Counted from the first letter of the stretch, positions 34,391 to 47,000 are shown. The stretch is DNA of 64,000 nt from Flavobacterium sp. SUN052 (GCF_028867935.1 NZ_JAPQNS010000011.1:62001-126000), one strand, 5' to 3'. Notes: a model not told the origin generated them from the sequence alone. Numbers and translations: made by a program.

Positions 34391-37154
34391 TGACGATCGG
34401 AGCGCCAACAACTGGTGCAGTTGTTACCGTCGCCTGGTTATTGGCTGGCGTGTTATCGCCAACCGGTATGGTCGTGTTCACCGTGAACGTTTGTGGCAAA
34501 CCTACCGTCGGCAACGCAGCGATAACCGGAATCGTGAGGGTTTCACTGGTCAATGTTGCCAGCGATACCGATTTAACGCAGGTAACCAGCTGACCATTTA
34601 CTGTACAGGCAAAGCCGTTAGACGTTAAAAAGCCAGGGGCAACGGTCACGTTAGCAGGCATAGTGAGGGTTACCGAAACAGGCCCCACGTAGTTACCCGT
34701 TCCGATGTTACTCACCGAAATAGGCAGGCTGCTGGTCAAGGTAGCCGTTAGGCTAGGCACGGGTTGTCCGATGCTGACAGAAAGGTCAACAGCGCCATTG
34801 TTCGGGAACACCGTAATGAAAGCGGTTGCCGTGGCGCAGGCTGCGCTGGTTCCGTTGTCGCAAACCTGATACACAAACGAGTCGGTGCCCACAAAGTCAG
34901 CCACCGGCGTGTAGGTGAAGCTACCGGTAGGCGTCAGCGTCAGCGTACCAAACGCTGGACCACTAACGGGGGTTATCGTAGCCGTCTGGGTGTTGCCTTC
35001 CAGGTCCTGATCGTTGGCAAGCACATTGCCAGCCGCAAACGTGCCTGTAAACGTGCTGAACGCATCGTCGTATGCCAGCGTCTGGTTCACCGCTGGATTC
35101 GGACGAACGAATACCGATACTGTTGCCTGATCACACAGAACGGGGTTTCCGTTGTCACACACCTGATACACAAATGTGTCGACTCCGGTAAAGCTGTTCA
35201 CCGGCGTATAGGTGATGGTACCGTTTGCATTCACCACCAGATTACCGTTGATGGGCTGCGTTACAATAATTGGCTGGCCCAGCGGCTGACCATCAGGATC
35301 GCTGTCATTCGCTTTTACCGCAATAGTTACCGGGCTATTGGGCGTTGTGGCAGCCCGATCGTCCTGTGCAATTGGGTTGTCGTTGTTGTTTGGCGCATTG
35401 TCCCGAACTCTGATCGTCACTACTGCTGTAGCGCATTGTGCACCTGGGTTACAGACCTGATACACGAAGCTGTCAATTCCGGTGAAGCTCGTAGCAGGCG
35501 TATAGGTGTAGCTACCTGTTGGCGATAATGTCAGCGTACCGCTGGTTACGCTCACTACAGGTGTTGTTGTTACAGTAAGCGACAACCCTGCCGACTCCTG
35601 GTCGTTAGTAAGCACATTACCCACAACAGACGCGTTTTTAAACGTTTGGTTGAAGTCGTTTTGTGGTAGCGGAATGCTTGGAGCCACCGTAACCGTCACC
35701 GAATTAGTTGAGCACTGGCCGGGCTGAGCAATGTCGCAAACAGTATAGCTGAATGAATTGACACCGAAGAAAGCGGGTGCTGGTGTGTACGTAATCGTAC
35801 CATTAGCATTCACCACGGCCGTTCCGTTGGCAGGCTGACTGGCTAACGTAACCGTCACATTCGTGCTGCTGGCGGGCAGGCCGTTGCGGGTATCATTGGC
35901 CAGCACCGATACACTAACCGGCGTGCCTGAGCCCGTTGTTACCTGATCGGGGTTGGTAATAATTACGGTATTGACCGTTAAGTTAACCGGCGCAGTTGAA
36001 CACCGGCCGGGCTGGGCAATATCGCAGATGGTGTAACTAAACGAAACTGGCCCCGAGAAGCCTGCCGCTGGCGTGTACGTGATTGATCCGTCGGCATTCA
36101 CCGTGGCCGTACCCGTGGCTGGCGGGGTGCTTACACTCACGGTCACGTTGGTAGTGCTGGCCGGTAAGCCGTTGCGGGTATCGTTAGCCAACACCGATAC
36201 GCTGACAGGCGAACCAGCATTGACTGTTGACTGATCGGGGTTGGCCACAATAACGGCATTCACCGTCAGGCTAACAGCCGCCGACGAGCAGATAGTGGTT
36301 TGACCGGGTGCGCAAATGGTATACGTAAACGAAACAGGTCCTGAATAGCCAGCCTGGGGGGCATAATTGATAGTCCCATCGGCATTGACAGTTGCCGTAC
36401 CAATAGTTGGTGGTGTACTTACACTAACGACCACATCGGTATTACTTACCGGTTGCCCGTTACGGGTGTCGTTGGCCAGCACCGATACACTAAAGGGAAT
36501 TCCCGCCGTTACGGTCTGACTGTCGGGGTTGGCCAGCAGAACCGAACATTGTGCAGCGGGACCGGTAATGTTGCGAAACTGTTCGAGTGGCGTCTGGTTA
36601 CCACCAGCGGGCTGACCCGAGCGCGAATAAAAGCTGTTGGCTACGTTGAGCGATAGATTGTTGTCGGCTTCGGCAATGAACGGATCGCCTGCTGGCAACG
36701 GGGTAATTTCTCCGAAACAGCCATTACCCGTGAACGAGAACAGGGGAATTGGTGTGCCGGGCGTAAACTTACCGTAGTTTACTTCGTTCGGCGCTTTACC
36801 GATAACAAAGTAGTTATAAGCCGCATTAAGCGATGCACTGTACGTTTGGCTGGGGTTACCCGGCCCCAGTCGAATTGGCGCTTTATCCCAGCTACCCGTC
36901 AGATCCTGAATATTGGTAATCGAAAATGAACTGGGTACTTTAATCGTAAACTGTGCCGTACCACCTAATTCGTCATTGCCTGTATTGTTGGCATTGGGCG
37001 TAGCGTAGTTTGGTACAACCCAGGCGATATACCGCCCGGTAGCCACGTTATACGTGACCTGGTAGTCAACAGTGTTCGGCGACTGCTGAGCCGAAGCGAG
37101 ATACCCCCCGAGCAGAAAGCAACCCCAGAGGAAACAGGTAAATAACTTTTTCAT
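33564..37154 (-). CDS. Large multidomain surface protein with cadherin-like VxxND repeats
   Basis: 1196 aa. Signal peptide MKKLFTCFLWGCFLLGGYLASAQ. Residues ~26-215: shared N-module (YIAWVVPNYATPNANN to SFYSRSGQPAGGNQTPLEQF). About 215-790: roughly six Ig/cadherin-like units of the Big_9 type, each with VLANDTRNG or VKANDSDPDG and ending TYTPxxxFTGxDSFVYQVCD. About 790-920: a CARDB/DUF11-like domain shared with the 3602-aa protein. About 922-1196: a C-terminal module also shared with that protein, including GDVNLDGQVIFQGTNNDVEF, a calcium-loop-like motif, and ending REQLP. Repeats and Ca-loops point to an extracellular adhesin or matrix protein. Third-position differences keep the repeats apart at DNA level. 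Confidence 0.85.
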   Translation of the reverse strand: MKKLFTCFLWGCFLLGGYLASAQQSPNTVDYQVTYNVATGRYIAWVVPNYATPNANNTGNDELGGTAQFTIKVPSSFSITNIQDLTGSWDKAPIRLGPGNPSQTYSASLNAAYNYFVIGKAPNEVNYGKFTPGTPIPLFSFTGNGCFGEITPLPAGDPFIAEADNNLSLNVANSFYSRSGQPAGGNQTPLEQFRNITGPAAQCSVLLANPDSQTVTAGIPFSVSVLANDTRNGQPVSNTDVVVSVSTPPTIGTATVNADGTINYAPQAGYSGPVSFTYTICAPGQTTICSSAAVSLTVNAVIVANPDQSTVNAGSPVSVSVLANDTRNGLPASTTNVTVSVSTPPATGTATVNADGSITYTPAAGFSGPVSFSYTICDIAQPGRCSTAPVNLTVNTVIITNPDQVTTGSGTPVSVSVLANDTRNGLPASSTNVTVTLASQPANGTAVVNANGTITYTPAPAFFGVNSFSYTVCDIAQPGQCSTNSVTVTVAPSIPLPQNDFNQTFKNASVVGNVLTNDQESAGLSLTVTTTPVVSVTSGTLTLSPTGSYTYTPATSFTGIDSFVYQVCNPGAQCATAVVTIRVRDNAPNNNDNPIAQDDRAATTPNSPVTIAVKANDSDPDGQPLGQPIIVTQPINGNLVVNANGTITYTPVNSFTGVDTFVYQVCDNGNPVLCDQATVSVFVRPNPAVNQTLAYDDAFSTFTGTFAAGNVLANDQDLEGNTQTATITPVSGPAFGTLTLTPTGSFTYTPVADFVGTDSFVYQVCDNGTSAACATATAFITVFPNNGAVDLSVSIGQPVPSLTATLTSSLPISVSNIGTGNYVGPVSVTLTMPANVTVAPGFLTSNGFACTVNGQLVTCVKSVSLATLTSETLTIPVIAALPTVGLPQTFTVNTTIPVGDNTPANNQATVTTAPVVGAPIVRLLPQVYLQGALFGVTSGALMRDDLRAAGYLPATHPYATLNPITPVGTMAASVTAVTGADAIVDWVFVELRSATSSSTIIDSRAALLQRDGDIVEVDGVSSLTFLQALSGNYFVAIRHRNHLGVMSQTALPLSATTSIVDFRTPNTPTFTYTGTTSYSQVAVDQAQVVVQQGVAMWAGNVLNDNGASTPRNLVIYQGSNNDVNQPYQLVINAVANGLKSPSFKMRGYQVGDVNLDGQVIFQGTNNDVEFIYLNVVRNHPGNSFRLPFFTIREQLP

Positions 37155-37228
37155 TGATGGATTACGTTAATTATGGATACTGTTTTGATTGTGATGGAAA
37201 GCTGTGTAATTCTATTTATTGTCTGATT

Positions 37229-38065
37229 TTAAGGCACTTGCTCTCTGATAATGAAGAATGGCACCTTCAGACTGTTGCCCGGATGATTCTTCACAACATT
37301 CTGATAGATGAATTCAACGTCATTACTTGTTCCCTGATAAATCACCTGACCGTCCAGGTTTACGTCGCCTAGCTGATAGCCTCGCAGTTTATAGGAAGGG
37401 GATTTCAGCACGTTGGCCGTCGCATTGATTATCTGCTGGTAATTCTGGTTCACATCGTTGTTCGTTCCCTGGTAGATCACCAGGTTTCGGGGCGCCCGGG
37501 CAGCATTATCATTCAGGACATTTCCAGCCCACATGGCTACGCCCTGCTGCACTATTACCTGCGCCTGATCGGCGGCAATCTGGGTATAGCTCAGTGTACC
37601 CGAACTGGTGTAAGTCGGGGTGTTGATGTTTCGGAAATCGACAATTGATGTTGTAGCCGACAAGGGCAGCGACGTCCGACTCATGACGCCCAGGTGGTTC
37701 CGATGCCGAATGGCCACATAGTAGTTACCCAGTATCGACTGGGCAAAGCTCAGCGAAGAGACTCCATCAACCTCCACAATATCACCATCACGCTGGAGCA
37801 GGGCTGCCCGACTGTCTACGATGACGGCAGGGCTGGTAGCCGAGTGCAGCTCCACAAATACCCAGTCAACAATGGCGTCGGCTCCCGTAACGGCCGTCAC
37901 GCTGGCGTCCATGGTACCAACCGGCGTGATGGGGTTCAGGGCGGCATAAGGATGGCTAGCAGGCAGGTAACCGGCAGCCCGAAGGTCGTCGCGCATGAGC
38001 GAGCCCGTTGTGACACCGAACAAAGCACCTTGTAAATACACCTGCGGTAACAGCCTAACGGTAGG
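37229..38065 (-). repeat. C-terminal module, copy 2 (in the giant gene)
   Basis: Encodes ~278 aa paralogous to 33564-34390, with conserved blocks GALFGVTTGSLMRDDLRAAG, ALLQRDGDIVEVDGVSSL, AIRHRNHLGVMSRTSLPLSA and two YQGTNNDV-type units, the second within GDVNLDGQVIYQGTSNDVEF. Confidence 0.85.
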
Positions 38066-41000
38066 CGGTAACGGCTGTACGAGTACCGAAACCGTCGCGA
38101 CATCACACTGCCCGCCCGTGTTACATACCTGATACGTAAAGCTGGCAGGACCGGTAAATCCTACCGCAGGTGTGTAGGTATAGCTGCCCGTGGGACTCAT
38201 TACCACGGTTCCACTAGTCGGCTGACCAGCTGCATAGCTTAATGGCAGACCCTGCGGATCGTAGTCATTCCCCGCTACTGAGCCCGTTTGAGGAGCATTG
38301 AGTTGAGTTAGCAACAAATCATCCACACCAACTGGAGTCAGCGTTGCACCAACCGGGGGCGAAGGTTGCACGTTGATAGTTACCGTTGCCGTGGCGCACA
38401 AGGCCGGTATTGCCCGATCACAAATCTGATAATCGAAGCTGGCAACACCAGTGAAATCTGCTGGGGGCGTGTAGGTTATAGAACCGTCTCCGTTTACTGT
38501 CGCTATTCCCTGGTTGGGTTGTGCTACCAGCGTGGGAGTGGCCAACTGCCCGCTTGCCGCTGTCGCGCTGTTGGGATCGGTATCGTTGGCCAGCACAACC
38601 ACCCGCACCGATGAGTTCCGGAATGCCCGTAGATTATCGTTCGTAGCAACCGGACGGGCATTTCCGCCTTCAGGGTCAACTTCTATATTGATACTCACAC
38701 AGGCGCTACTGCTCAACCCCGCCGAATTACTCGCACTGTAGCAGAAGGTGGCTACACCCGTGAAGCCAGCCGCTGGCGAGAAGCTAAAACTACCATCTGG
38801 ATTGAGCGTGACGGTGCCGCTGGAAGGCGGTGTCAGAAGCGTGGCTACGAGAGGCAGTCCCTGCGGATCGCGATCATTCGTCAGCACATTACCAGAGACG
38901 GGTACATTGGGCCTTGTTGCCGTTACATCGCCTGTTAGCAGAGGGGCTACTGCCGTAACGGTTATAGTCACCGTTGTGGTAGCGCAGGTAGCGGGCGTTA
39001 GCTGGTCGCAGAGCTGATAAGCAATGGTGTATGATCCTGCAGTAGTACCCACGGCTACACTGACGGAACCGGTGTTGGTATTGAGCGAAATACCCGCTGG
39101 GTATATACCGACCTGGGTTAACAGAGCATTGCCCCCCGCTCCTACCGTCGCCGGTTGGCCGTTGACAACATCGTTCGCAGCCACGTTAACCACGGCAAGA
39201 CCACCACTTCCGCTACCGATAATGCCCAAATCTGGGTTAGCGGTCACGCTAGGCGTCACGGTGATAATCGCCGTTGCAGTCGCGCAGGTAGCAGGGGTTA
39301 GTCGATCACAAATCTGATAAACAACCGTGTACGAACCGGGTGCGGTACCAACGGCTACGCTTACACTACCCGTTTCGGTATTCAAACTAATACCTGCTGG
39401 ATACGTACCAACCGCAGTTAATGTCGCATTACCACCCGGACCTAGTGTTGCGGCTACCCCATTGACCACATCATTTGCCGCAACATTCGCCACGGCGGTT
39501 CCGCCCGTACCAGCCGAAACAGTACCGGTATCGGGATTAGCCGTGAGGCTGGGGGTAACGATGATGGTAACCGTGGTGGTAGCACAAGTAGTAGGCGTGA
39601 GTCGGTCACAGAGCTGGTAAGTGATTGGGTACGTACCCGGTGTGGTACCTATAGCTACACTGACTGAGCCAGTGGTAGTATTAAGGCTGATACCGTTGGG
39701 ATAGGTACCCACTGGGCTAATGGTTGCATTGCCCCCCGTTCCGAGTGTAGCTGGGTTAAGATTTACCTGATCGTTGGTCACCACACTCACGACGGCCAGC
39801 CCACCCGTACTAGCTGATACAGTACCGCTGTCCGGCACCGGGCTGATGCAGGACGAAACGGTTATAGTCACGGTTGTTGGCAGCGATATACAGCCCTGAG
39901 CAGATGTGGCGGTGACCGAATAGAGTGCTGTTCCCAGACCGGCTGTGAAGCTGGCTACGTTGCCCGTTACACCACCCACATTGGGCGAAAACGCATAGCT
40001 GGTACCGCCACCTGCTGTTAGGCTAATGGGCTGGCCATAACAGGTGGACAGTGAGTTGACAGCCAACGTGGCTATTGGCAGGGGATACACCGTTACGGTA
40101 GTGTCGGCTACGGCGGTACAGCCATTGACATCGGTCACCAGCACTCGGTAGGTTCCCGATTGGGCCGGTGTTGGGTTTAGCACCACTACCGGATTTGCCG
40201 TGCCCAGGTTGCCATCTGGTCCGCTCCAGACGTAGCTAACATTACTAATTGGACTAGCAGTCAGGCTGATTGGCTGTCCAGCGCAGTAGGTAGCACTACC
40301 CGTGATCGAAACAATCGGCGGGGACGGTACCGGGTTTACGGTGACACTCGTAGCCAGCGATTCACAACCGGTGGCTATGTCCTTCACTTTCAATTGATAT
40401 ACGTCCGGTTGCAGACCCGCCAGCGTAGCTGAAGACTGGTACGAAATGCCATTGTTGAAGCTATACTGCACCCCCGAAGCCGGAGTCAACACCTGAATGG
40501 TGCCCGTCAGGGTGATACAGGTAGGTTGAGTAACACTGACCGTTGGCGCACTCGGCAGGGGATTTGTAGGCAGGGTTATGCTGCTTGTTGCCGTGCAGCC
40601 ATTGGCATCCGTTACCACAACCGAATAACTGCCGCCACTCAGGCCCGTCAGCGTAGGAGTTGTCTGGGCCAGAGGACCAGTCGTGGTACTCCACGTATAA
40701 ACGTAAGAAGGTGTTCCGCCCGTTGCCGAGCTGGTTATAGTGCCGGTGGCCTGACCCGCGCAAACCGGACCTCCCCCCGTCAGCGAAACAGCCAGTAACG
40801 GCGGTTGTGTGATGGTGGCAGTCTGCGTTAGCGAACAACCATTGGCATCGGTTACCACAATTGAATAATTACCGGCTACCGTAGTAAGCGTGCTGACACC
40901 AGCTGTTTGCGTTGAGGAGATGAGGCCGCTGCTGTTGTAATAACTGATGGTATAGGGTGTTGTGCCACCATTCGTCGTAACCGTGATGGTACCCTGTCCG

Positions 41001-44000
41001 CCAAAGCAGCGGGCATTGGTTGTCTGCGTATTGACAGCTAACGGATTTGGTGTCGATACAACTACCGTAGCGGTGTTGCTCAGACAGCCGCTGGCATCCG
41101 TCACAACCAGGCTGTAGGTGTCGGCTTCACTAAAAACTGGGTTGGGCGCTGTTGAAATGACGCCAACGGCACCCGACCGATACCAGGCGTAACCAACCGG
41201 TGGCGACCCGCCCGTCACCTGCGTAGCAATCGCCACAGCGGGCATATTGTCGGCACAAACGATGCTGGTGTTAAGAATTTGCGCCAGCGGAGTTGGTTTC
41301 ACTGTAACGTTCTGGCTGGCCAGGGCGGTGCAGCCATTCACATCGGTCACCCGAACCTGATAGGTGCCGGAGTTGGCTGTGGTGCTGTTCGGAATCACCA
41401 GCGGGTTGCTGCTGCCCAGGTTTCCCCCCGGTCCGCTCCAAGCATATGTCAGACCTGTAGTAGGATTGGCTGTCAGCAAAATGGATTGCCCAGCGCACAG
41501 AGAAGCACTGCCCGAAATGGTAGGTTGAGGGAGTGCATTGACGGTAACGGTACCCGTGGCTACGGCCGAACAGCCCTGCCCGGAGGTAACTGTCACCGAA
41601 TATGGAGTGACGCCGATAACTGTTGGCGCGACGATGAGCAGGCCGCTCGTGTTTGTATTACCAGGCCCAAACCGATAGCTGTTCCCTCCGGTAGCGGTAA
41701 GGGTCGCACTGGTGCCGTTACAAATTGATGCCGATGATAGAGTGGCTGTCACGGCTGTATTCACCGTAACGGTTGCGGTACTGGTGGCGCAGGCCGGGGT
41801 GCCAATCGTCGAACAAAGCCGATAAACCAGGGCGTAAGAGCCAGCAACTGTACCGGTTGCCACATTGATTGCTCCTGTTGTTGTATTCAGGGTGATGCCG
41901 GTTGGATAGGTACCCAAACTGGTTACAGTCGCGTTAGTGCCCAATACAACTGGTTGACCGTTGACCACATCGTTGGAGGACACATCATTGATAGCAATAC
42001 CTATGCAGACCGTTCCGCTATCAGGCGCGGGATTGCTGCTCGGGACAACCGTTATGCTTACTGTTGTGGTGGAGCAGGTCGATGTCAACTTATCACAAAG
42101 CTGGTAGGCCACGGTATAGGTACCTGGGGTAGTACTTAGGGCCACGTTAATGGCACCGGTTGTGGTGTTTAGGGTAATGCCAGCCGCGTAGGTACCTGAC
42201 GTCGATAGCGTTGCATTTCCGTTAGCGCCCAACGTAGCTGGTAGCCCGTTGATAAAATCATTGGCAGCTACGTTGGCCACCGCCGTGCCGCCTGTCCCGG
42301 AGCTCACCGACCCCGCATCCGGCACGGCGATCACGCTGGGGGTAACGGTAATGGTGACGGTGGCCGTGCTACAGGTGGTAGGTGTTAATCGGTCGCAGAG
42401 CTGATAGGCGACCGTATACGTACCCGGCGTAGTTCCTTGAGCGACACTGATGCTACCAGTGCCAGTGATCAAACTAATGCCGGTTGGGTATGTGCCTACT
42501 GTGGTCAACGTAGCGTTGCCCGCCCCTCCGAGTGTGGCGGGTAGGCCATTGACCACGTCATTGGCTGCTACATTGGCAACCGCCGTTCCTCCTGATCCAG
42601 CTGAAACGGTACCCGAATCGGCATTGGCCGTCACACTCGGCGCGATAACTACCGTCACGGTCGTGGTGGCGCAGGTAGTCGGCGTGAGTTTATCACAAAG
42701 CTGATAAGCAACCGTATACGAACCGGGTGTGGTACCCTGGGCTACACTCACTGAACCCGTGGTTGCATTGAGCGTGATACCCACTGGATAATTACCCACT
42801 GTTGCCAGTGTGGCATTCCCCGTACCCCCTAATGTGGCGGGCACCCCATTGACCACATCATTTGCCGCTACGTTAGCAACCGTGGTTCCACCTATACCAG
42901 CCGAAACCGTACCGGCATCAGGACTGGCTATCACGCTTGGAGTGACGGTGACTGTTACGATTCCAGTGGTGCAGGTAGTCGTACCCAGCGTGCTACAAAG
43001 GGAGTAGACCAGGGTATACGTGCCGGGTGTAGTGGCTTGCACCACACTCACCGAACCGGTACCGGTGTTGAGGCTAAGATTTGGTGAACTGGTGCTAACC
43101 AGACTCAGGCTGGAGTTAGCGGAAGTAGCCGACAGGCCATTGACTACATCATTAGCTCGTACGTTGGCCACGGCAGTCCCTCCGGTTCCGGCGCTCACTG
43201 TACCGCTATCTGGATTGGCGGTTAGGCTCGGAGTAACTGTAACGGTGGCCGTCCCGGTGGTGCAGGTTGTTGTTCCTAAGGTGCTGCACAGTGAGTAGAC
43301 CAAGGAGTAGGTGCCGGGTGTGGTGGCCTGTAACACACTTACGGAGCCCGTGCTGGTGTTCAGACTGATATTTGGCGAGCTGGTGCTGACCAGACTCAGA
43401 CTGGAATTGGCAGCCGTAGCGGGTAAGCCGTTCACTATATCATTGGCTCGCACATCCGCAATTGCTGTTCCACCCGTTCCGGCGCTGACTGTGCCAGCGT
43501 CCGATGAAGCGGTAATGCTGGGCGTAACTGTAATAGTGACGGTAGCAGTCGCGCAGGTTGTAGGCGTAAGCTTGTCACAAATCTGGTACGCAACGGTATA
43601 TGAGCCCGGTGTAGTACCCTGTGCCACACTGACTGAGCCAGTTGTTGGGTTCAACGTAATGCCCGTAGGATAGGTACCTACAGAAGTCAAGGTGGCGTTC
43701 CCGGAACCACCTAACGTGGCAGGCAATCCATTGACTACGTCATTGGCGGCTACGTTTGCAACCGCTGTGCCGCCTGTTCCCGCACTCACTGTACCCGAAT
43801 CGGCATTAGCCGTTAGGCTCGGCGTGATGGTGATGGTTACGGTAGCAGTCGCACAGGTAGTGGGCGTGAGCTTATCGCAAATCTGATACCCAATCGTGTA
43901 CGAGCCGGGTGCGGTCCCCTGCGCTACACTCACTGAACCAGTAGCTGTGTTCAACGTAATGCCTGCTGGGTATGTACCCACTGTTGCCAGTGTGGCATTT

Positions 44001-47000
44001 CCCACTCCACCTAATGTTGCAGGCAGTCCATTAACCAGATCGTTGGCCGCTACATTCGCCACCGCAGTACCACCGGCACCCGCTGAAACCGTACCGGCAT
44101 CGGGAGAAGCTGTAACACTGGGGGTAAAGGTTATTCTTACGGTGGTGGTCGCGCAAGTGGCCGGGGTTAAGCGGTCGCAAAGCTGGTAAGTAACCGTATA
44201 CGAACCGGGCGCTGTCCCCTGAGCCACGCTGATGCTACCGGTAGTTGGGTTCAGGCTGATCCCAGTGGGGTAAGTGCCCACCGCTGAGACGGTGGCATTA
44301 CCACCTGCTCCTAACGTAGCAGGCAACCCGTTTACGACATCATTGGTAGCCACATTTGCAACGGCCGTTCCTCCCGTACCGGCTGAAACGGTTCCCGCAT
44401 CAGGGCTGGCTGTTACACTAGGAGTAATAGTAATGGCAACAGTCGAGGTGGCGCAGGTGGTTGGGGTGAGCTTATCACAGAGTTGGTAAGCTATTGTATA
44501 CGAGCCGGGGGCAGTGCCCTGAGCCACGCTCACCGAGCCACTAGTTGTAATCAGCGTGATACCTGGTGGATACGTGCCCACTGGGGCTAAGGTGGCGTTT
44601 CCTACCCCGCCTAGTGTAGCGGGGAGGCCGTTAACCAAATCATTGGTGGCTACGTTTGCAACCGCTGTGCCACCTGATCCGGCTGAAACGGTACCGGCAT
44701 CGGGGCTAGCAGTAACGCTAGGCGTGATGGTTACCGTCACGGTGGTGGTGGCACAAGTAGAAGGCGTGAGCTTATCGCAAATCTGGTACGCAACCGTATA
44801 AGTACCCGGCGCGGTGCCTTGAACCACACTGACGGAACCCGTCGCAAGATTCAGACTAATCCCGGCAGGGTAAGCTCCCACTGTTGTCAGAGTAGCGTTG
44901 CCTGTCCCGCCCGGCGTGCCTGGCAACCCATTGACTAAATCATTGGCCGCTACGTTTGCTACGGCTGTGCCGCCTGACCCAGCACTCACTGTTCCTGCAT
45001 CAGGGTTGGCAGTCACACTGGGAGTTACCGTAATGGCTATTGTAGAGGTCGCGCAAGTCGTTGGAGTCAGCACATCACAAAGCTGATACACAAGCGTATA
45101 CGAACCAGGAACTGTACCCTGAGCCACGCTGATACTACCCGTGGTAGCGTTGAGAGAGATGCCCGCCGGATAGGTACCCACGGTTGAGACCGTAGCATTG
45201 CCCCCTGCTCCCAGCGTGGCAGCCTGAGTATTAACAATATCGTTGGCGGCTATATTGGCAACCGCTACCCCACCCGTTCCCGCTGAAGCCGTTCCCGCAT
45301 CTGGTCGGGCTGTAACACTGGAACTAACGGTTATCGATAGTATAGCGACGTCGTTGTTTACGGTGATCTCCGGTGTTGTGGTTCCTACAATACCCGTGAA
45401 ACTTAGTGTTGTTGCAGCGGTAGCAACGGCTGGTGTTATGGGAACTGTGATTGTTGAACTACCACCCACAGCGATGACTGCGGAACTAGAACACGTAACA
45501 TTCGAACCCGTTGTAACGCAGGCAAAGCCACCGCTGGTGAACGATGCGGGCGTAGCCACATTCGCCGGTACAATTAAGGTTGTTGTAATAGGGCCAGAGG
45601 TGGCACCCGAACCGAGGTTGCTAATGGTAATGGGTAAACTACTGGTTTGCCCGACAAGTAGTGAAGGTGTTGGCTGAGCAATTGAAATCGCCGGATCGGC
45701 CAAGCCAATTACAGCAACCGTTGAGGAACACGTACCGGTTGCCTGTGTAGAGCTTACCGTCAGTGTGCGGGTTCCAACGGAGCCTGAGCCATCATAAGCA
45801 ATAGGAATAGCCAGCGATGTCTGGCCCGTAACCAGCGTTGATGTGACTGATGTGGGCGACGCTGTAAAGCCGGAACCGGTTACCGTAATTATTACCTGGC
45901 CATCGCGGGTGGTCGTGATTGGAATAGTGAGCACCCCCGTGGAGGCAGAACCAATAATGAATGTCCCCCCTACTGTGCCATTGGCGCAGTTTCCGTAGGT
46001 GAACGCCCCTTCTTTAATTCGCCAAAGAACCTGCGTGCCATTAGATGGGTAGGCGGTGAGCGGGTTTGTTATGCCCGCGTTGACCGGCCCAAATCCCGCA
46101 TCGTTCGTATCGATGTTATTATCCAGGCCGTCCTCATCCGAATCGACACCAGCCAGCGTCAGACCGGCTTCATTGGTATCAGTTTTTGTATCATTGTCGC
46201 TATCCGTATCAAGGTAATCAGGCGTATCAGTTCCGTCGGTATTGACAGGCATCAGTCCACCCGTGGAGGAATAAGAAGTGGGCAAACCCAACGGGGTAAC
46301 GGTAGTAGTGGGAACAATATATCCGCTTGTTGACTGGGCTTCAATATTGTCGGGAATGCCGTCGCCATCCGAATCCAGATCCAGGGCGTTAGAAATCCCA
46401 TCCCCGTCGGCATCAGCCAGTAAGCCCTCTGTATCGTCAACTATGCCGTCATTATCGTCATCAATATCGTTGGCATCGGCAATACCGTCACCGTCTGTGT
46501 CAAGTACGGGAACACAGGTCGAGTTTGCAGTAAATACGGCAGAGCCATTACCATCGAACGTGAAATAAGAAGCTGTTTCACTCCCGATGTTGTTGTACGT
46601 GATATCGAAGTAGGGTAATCCAACAAAGTTTAACGATACAGCGTAAAAGGCGTCGTTATTGTTTGCTGAGTTGTTGGCCGTTCCCTGAAAGCGAAAAGTA
46701 GCTCCTTCATTGATTACGGATACTGAGGTCGGCGTATTCGTTTTGTAGGAATACAGGGTTGACTTATCTAATTCGATACTCTCTGTTCGAGTAAACGTTG
46801 GTGCGGTGCCTACTCGATCAAGGTCAGCAACGGTGAATGACCCCTGAAAAGGTACGGGCGTGTTTGTACCACTTCGTACAACCGTCCATCGAACGCTTGC
46901 TCTGACATTAGCTGCTAAAATTCGAAATTCTGCCGTGACTCCATTTACAGCAAAATCAACGCTGGCGTTCGGAGTGCTTACGCCAGCAGTGCTTAGGCTC

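Noticed and set aside
34764..35528. 254-aa plus-strand ORF inside the 1196-aa gene
   Set aside because: Rich in Arg/His/Cys with no domain pattern; lies antisense to clear Big_9-like repeats.
39024..44801. Series of similar plus-strand ORFs (about 60-100 aa each) opposite the adhesin repeats
   Set aside because: They recur with the ~300-bp period of the minus-strand repeats and have biased Val/Pro/Ala composition. They are antisense shadows of a repetitive, stop-poor coding sequence.
41755..45325. Regular direct repeats considered as a CRISPR or satellite array
   Set aside because: Period is ~300 bp, the frame is open throughout, and variation is mostly at third codon positions, so it is protein repeat coding DNA.
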